Source: STF1-184 sp050178795 (GTDB taxonomy: Bacteria > Bacillota > Clostridia > Christensenellales > UBA1242). Taken from it: 64,000 bases of DNA. The notes under the pieces were generated by a model that made no database searches, had not been told where the DNA came from, and was given only the letters and a program-made list of their open reading frames with translations. Made by a program: the position numbers and the translations under genes. This document shows positions 60,861-64,000 of this stretch, one piece after another. Location of the stretch: assembly GCA_050178795.1 (NCBI GenBank), contig JBFXFT010000004.1, forward strand, positions 37,299-101,298, in the 5' to 3' direction. Positions within the stretch are counted from its first letter, which is position 1. Every line of letters starts with the position of its first letter.

Positions 60861-61304
60861 TACCTATTTTTAAAAATGGGTAGTAATTTTTAAATGAGAC
60901 ATAAAATTTGAATTTTTAATAATTTTTAACCCCACCTAAATTTTTTTATATTTTCATTTTTTTCAAAAAACTCAATTTTTTTAAAAATACAAAAATTATA
61001 GTTTTTACCTAAAAATTGTACTTTTTTTAAAATTTATCAAAAATAGCAAAAACTGCGGTTTTATTTAGACACGCTGAGAGGCGTTTTTAAAATGATTAAT
61101 GGATAAATCTTCACATACTAAAAATGCAAAAAATAGCATAAAAATTCAAAAATTGATAAAAATAGCAAAAAATAGACAAGTCCTAAATCATAACTATATT
61201 TTAGGGCATATTTATGAATTTATAACATTAAATTTTTAATGCATAATATTTAAAAATTCAATTATTAGGCAACTTATTATAAATAGGTAAAGTTTTAAAA
61301 TTAT
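60861..61304. other. AT-rich spacer without genes
   Basis: About 440 bp of extremely AT-rich sequence with many A/T homopolymers (AAAAATT/TTTTTAAA motifs). I see no open reading frame, tRNA-like fold or convincing hairpin other than the terminator before it. Together with the repeats that follow, this is the longest non-coding stretch in the window after the OLE locus. Confidence 0.6.
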
Positions 61305-61410
61305 TGCATAGTACTACTGTCAATACTATGCATAGTAGTATGCAAAGTACTACGCAAAACAATACTATGCATAGTACTATTCAAATAAGAATATTTGCAT
61401 AGTAGTTATG
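61305..61410. repeat. Cluster of palindromic repeats upstream of argR
   Basis: The 14-bp perfect palindrome TACTATGCATAGTA occurs at 61324-61337 and 61363-61376. It sits in a 26-bp direct repeat (61321-61346 and 61360-61385, two mismatches, 39 bp apart). Related half-units GCATAGTACTAC, GCAAAGTACTAC and GCATAGTAG flank it. The units contain TATGCAT, an ArgR half-site, so this may be an extended operator; it could also be a cruciform-forming repeat of another kind. Confidence 0.6.
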
Positions 61411-61496
61411 AAAAATATGTCATAAATACACCCAAATAGGGGATGATATGCAATAATTTATACTTATGCATACCTGTTTTTATAATAATAAAACAA

Positions 61497-61537
61497 TATG
61501 AATAATCATTCAAAAAGTTTATGAATAAATATGCAAA
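61497..61537. promoter_or_regulatory. Two ARG boxes (ArgR operators)
   Basis: Consensus TNTGNATWWWWATNCANA. Box 1 at 61497-61514 reads TATGAATAATCATTCAAA (17 of 18). Box 2 at 61520-61537 reads TATGAATAAATATGCAAA (18 of 18). They lie 6 nt before the -35 of argR and should mediate autorepression. Confidence 0.85.
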
Positions 61538-61543
61538 AAGTGC

Positions 61544-61572
61544 TTGCATATTTATAAAATATATTGTATAAT
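61544..61572 (+). promoter_or_regulatory. argR promoter
   Basis: TTGCAT (61544-61549), 17-bp spacer, TATAAT (61567-61572). Immediately downstream of the ARG boxes. Confidence 0.78.
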
Positions 61573-61670
61573 TATTTTGTTTTCATAAAGAGACATTGCA
61601 TAAATATAAATTTATAAATATGCAAAATTGCTACAGTGCTAGTAAATACTATATATACAGGAGATTTTGT

Positions 61671-62120
61671 ATGGCAAGGAGTAGTCGCCAAAGTAAAATT
61701 TTAGAAATCATTTCTGCCAAAGAAATTGAGACTCAAGACGAACTAGTTAACGAACTTAGGGCGTTAGATTACGATATTACACAGGCCACAATATCAAGAG
61801 ATATTAAAGAATTAGGTCTTATTAAAATTTTAACCGACTCAAAACGTTACAAATACGCGTTGGTTGATTCTTCAGATCAACAAATTAGCGACAAGTTTGC
61901 AGGAATTTTTAAAGAGTCAATTATTAGCATTAAACCAGCACAAAATTTGGTAATAATAAAAACATTAAAAGGCGTTGCCTCTGCAATTAGCAGTTTTATT
62001 GATAAAATGAACTTAGAATATTCCCTTGGCTCAGTTTATGGCGAAGATACCGTTATGGTAATATGTGCAGAAAATGAAGAAGCACTTTTAGTTTACGAAA
62101 AATTGAGTACAATGTTCTAA
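61671..62120 (+). CDS. argR: Arginine repressor ArgR/AhrC
   Basis: Hexameric regulator of arginine metabolism that binds ARG boxes with arginine as corepressor. 149 aa. The N-terminal winged helix (ARSSRQSKILEIISAKEIETQDELV, YDITQATISRDIKELGL) and the C-terminal oligomerisation/arginine-binding domain (GVASAISSFID, LGSVYGEDTVMVIC) are intact. ATG 61671 has CAGGAGAT 8 nt upstream; the longer reading upstream starts within the leader and is rejected. argR-recN is the standard Bacillota pair. Confidence 0.95.
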   Translation: MARSSRQSKILEIISAKEIETQDELVNELRALDYDITQATISRDIKELGLIKILTDSKRYKYALVDSSDQQISDKFAGIFKESIISIKPAQNLVIIKTLKGVASAISSFIDKMNLEYSLGSVYGEDTVMVICAENEEALLVYEKLSTMF

Positions 62121-62152
62121 AATTAAAAATTAACTATATTATAAATAAAGAA

Positions 62153-62187
62153 AATAGCAATCAGTAAAAATGATTGTTATTTTTTAG
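62153..62187 (+). terminator. Terminator after argR
   Basis: AATAGCAATCA (62153-62163) pairs with TGATTGTTATT (62171-62181), one G-T pair, followed by TTTT. It overlaps the -35 of the recN promoter. Confidence 0.8.
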
Positions 62188-62202
62188 GTTATTTGTTATA
62201 AT
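62174..62202 (+). promoter_or_regulatory. recN promoter
   Basis: TTGTTA (62174-62179), 17-bp spacer, TATAAT (62197-62202). No LexA (Cheo) box is obvious next to it. Confidence 0.65.
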
Positions 62203-62230
62203 TAGTTTGATTAATTGATGGGGAAGTAAT

Positions 62231-63946
62231 ATGTTACAAAGTTTAAAAATTAATAGTATTGCACTAATTGACGATTTGACAATAAATTTTAAAGACAAAT
62301 TAAATGTTTTAACTGGCGAGACTGGAGCAGGCAAAAGCATTATTATAGATTCTTTAAATTTTTTGCTTGGCGCGAGGGCAGATAAAACACTAATAAGAAG
62401 TGGCAAAGACTCTGCAAAAGTTACAGGCGTCTTCTATGTAGATGTAGAAAACCCATTTGTTGCAGATTTTTTTGAAAAAGCTGATATACCAAGTGAAGAT
62501 ACTATAATAATAACGCGCGAGATGAATATAAACGGCAAAAGTGCCACCAAAGTAAATGGTGAGTTTGTAAGTGCAGCGATGCTTAGAGCGTTTACAACCC
62601 ATTTAATTGACATACATGGGCAAAACGAACATCAATTTTTGCTTGACGAGAAAAACCAACTTCAACTTTTAGATGATTATGGCCAAAATAGTATAAAACC
62701 ATTAAAAGCGGACTATTTAATTAGTTATGACGGTTTAAAAGAAGTAAATAGGCAAATTTTGTCCTTTGGTGGCAACGAGGAAGAACGTTTAAAGGAAATT
62801 GACCTATTAGAGTTTGAAGTAAAAGAGATTGAAGGCGCAAAATTAAGTGAAAATGAAGAGAACTCCTTACAAGAAGAGTTTAGGCGCATGCAAAACATAG
62901 AAAAAATTGCAAACGAGGTCAATTTGGCATACTCTAACTTAAATGGCGGTGCTGATGGTTCTGGATTAAGCCAGTCCATTACATTTGCAGAGCGTAGTTT
63001 AAGCGCAGTGGAAGAGTATGACGAGCAAATAGCAAAAATAGCAGAGAGGCTAAACTCTGCAAAATTAGAGTTAGAAGATATAACTTCAGAGTTGGGCGCC
63101 TATGCAGAAGGGTTAGAGTTTGACGAAGAAGAGTTTGAAAGGGTAGACTCTCGCCTTGACTACATTAAAAAACTAAAGCGCAAATATGGTGGAAGTATTG
63201 AAAGCGCTGGGGAATATTTAGAAAAAGCAAAAACCAGGTTATATGCTTTAAAAAACAGTGCAGAGCAACTCGAAAAATTGGCAAACGCAAAAAATAAGTT
63301 GCTAAAAGAACTATTTGTAAAGGGTTCTAGGTTAACTGAAGAGCGAAAAACCATTGCAAATACTTTATCGCAAGAAATTTTGGAACAATTAAAAGAACTT
63401 GGCATGCCAAGTGCAAATTTAGAAGTGCACTTTAATAATTTGCCTACTCTTGGAGAGTTAGAGCAACAATTAACATCAAATGGCATAGATATAGTTGAAT
63501 TTATGTTCTCAGCCAATTTAGGTGAGCCTGTAAAACCACTTACTAAAATAATAAGTGGGGGAGAGATGAGCAGGTTTATGCTTGCGCTAAAAACCATAAT
63601 AGCAAAGACCGACAATATTCCAACTATGATTTTTGACGAGATTGACAGCGGTATAAGCGGCAAAATGGCTCAAGCAGTCAGTCATAAAATGGCAAAGATA
63701 AGCAGAAATCATCAAGTTTTAGTCGTTTCTCACTTGCCACAAATAAGTGCAATGGCGGACACGCACTTCTACATAGAAAAAATTGTTGAGGGCACAAAAA
63801 CACTTACTAATGTAAAAGAAATTACGGAGAATGCTATAATAAATGAGATTGCTCGCATGCTTAGCGGCGAACAACTTACCGAACACTCAATAAGCAATGC
63901 TAAAGAACTAAAAAATATTTGCGATGAGTATAAAAGAAAATTATAA
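62231..63946 (+). CDS. recN: DNA repair protein RecN
   Basis: SMC-like ATPase that tethers broken DNA ends in double-strand-break repair. 571 aa. Walker A GETGAGKSII near residue 31, a central coiled coil (about 180-360), then signature ISGGEMSRFMLALK near 438 and Walker B TMIFDEIDSGISG near 468. Length is normal. GGGGAAG precedes the ATG; a terminator follows. Confidence 0.96.
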   Translation: MLQSLKINSIALIDDLTINFKDKLNVLTGETGAGKSIIIDSLNFLLGARADKTLIRSGKDSAKVTGVFYVDVENPFVADFFEKADIPSEDTIIITREMNINGKSATKVNGEFVSAAMLRAFTTHLIDIHGQNEHQFLLDEKNQLQLLDDYGQNSIKPLKADYLISYDGLKEVNRQILSFGGNEEERLKEIDLLEFEVKEIEGAKLSENEENSLQEEFRRMQNIEKIANEVNLAYSNLNGGADGSGLSQSITFAERSLSAVEEYDEQIAKIAERLNSAKLELEDITSELGAYAEGLEFDEEEFERVDSRLDYIKKLKRKYGGSIESAGEYLEKAKTRLYALKNSAEQLEKLANAKNKLLKELFVKGSRLTEERKTIANTLSQEILEQLKELGMPSANLEVHFNNLPTLGELEQQLTSNGIDIVEFMFSANLGEPVKPLTKIISGGEMSRFMLALKTIIAKTDNIPTMIFDEIDSGISGKMAQAVSHKMAKISRNHQVLVVSHLPQISAMADTHFYIEKIVEGTKTLTNVKEITENAIINEIARMLSGEQLTEHSISNAKELKNICDEYKRKL

Positions 63947-63972
63947 TTGTATTATAACACTTTAATTTGTCT

Positions 63973-64000
63973 AAAAAGCGCCAGTAAAATGGCGCTTTTT
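63973..64000 (+). terminator. Terminator after recN
   Basis: AAAAAGCGCCA (63973-63983) pairs with TGGCGCTTTTT (63990-64000). Confidence 0.9.

Noticed and set aside
61305..61410. CRISPR array
   Set aside because: Only two long copies 39 bp apart with palindromic content; no regular spacers and no cas genes.

Overview
The window is about 64 kb of low-GC DNA. It is densely packed with housekeeping genes, nearly all on the + strand; only three genes are on the - strand. Gene content and order point to the Bacillota (Firmicutes), class Clostridia or a related uncultured lineage: dnaG-rpoD-trmK, plsX-rnc-smc-ftsY, ylxM-ffh-rpsP-khpA-rimM-trmD-rplS, rimP-nusA-ylxR-infB-rbfA-nrnA-truB, nusB-xseA-xseB and argR-recN, plus a DUF4364 protein. 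This assignment is inference from synteny and family membership; no 16S gene is present. I see no prophage, insertion sequence, CRISPR array, tRNA or rRNA.

Layout. 1-368: a structured RNA element and a terminator. 369-4597: primase, sigma factor A, TrmK and a zinc-ribbon protein. 4713-9735: a membrane permease, phosphatidylglycerophosphate synthase, a small membrane protein, DUF4364, an unknown helical protein and TmcAL. 9862-12599: Pta-AckA acetate/ATP metabolism and L32. 12678-24532: phospholipid precursor synthesis, RNase III, SMC, the SRP pathway (FtsY, YlxM, Ffh) and ribosome maturation genes. 25667-34085: L19, ComM-like ATPase, DprA, TopA, TrmFO, HslVU. 34352-39827: HisRS, TcdA, thioredoxin, an IscR-like regulator with IscS/IscU, RuvX, DUF1292. 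40087-47211: S2, EF-Ts, RRF, UppS, CdsA, RseP and a PolC-like exonuclease lacking a polymerase. 47316-55377: the rimP-nusA-infB operon through truB, then an endonuclease IV-like protein and EF-P. 55483-63946: Asp23, NusB, exonuclease VII, ProRS, a probable OLE RNA with its membrane partner OapA, ArgR and RecN.

Two non-coding systems stand out. (1) A roughly 590-nt gene-free, promoter-driven segment (59480-60068) lies directly before an OapA-like four-helix membrane protein, inside the nusB-xseAB...argR-recN neighbourhood where OLE RNA genes are known to sit. I call it OLE RNA. (2) Three copies of a roughly 120-135-nt element I do not recognise (1-140, 34078-34212, 41658-41790) share a conserved core. 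Their long closing stems differ completely in sequence but remain perfectly paired in each copy, which is the mark of selected RNA structure. Two of the copies begin at the very end of a gene (hslU, tsf).

Other notable points: a PolC-type N-terminal/OB/exonuclease protein without the polymerase; pyrH and dxr absent from their usual places in the rpsB-rseP block; an argR upstream region with two near-perfect ARG boxes and a block of TACTATGCATAGTA palindromes; charged low-complexity tails on Pta, S2 and IscU; and a short-armed SMC.
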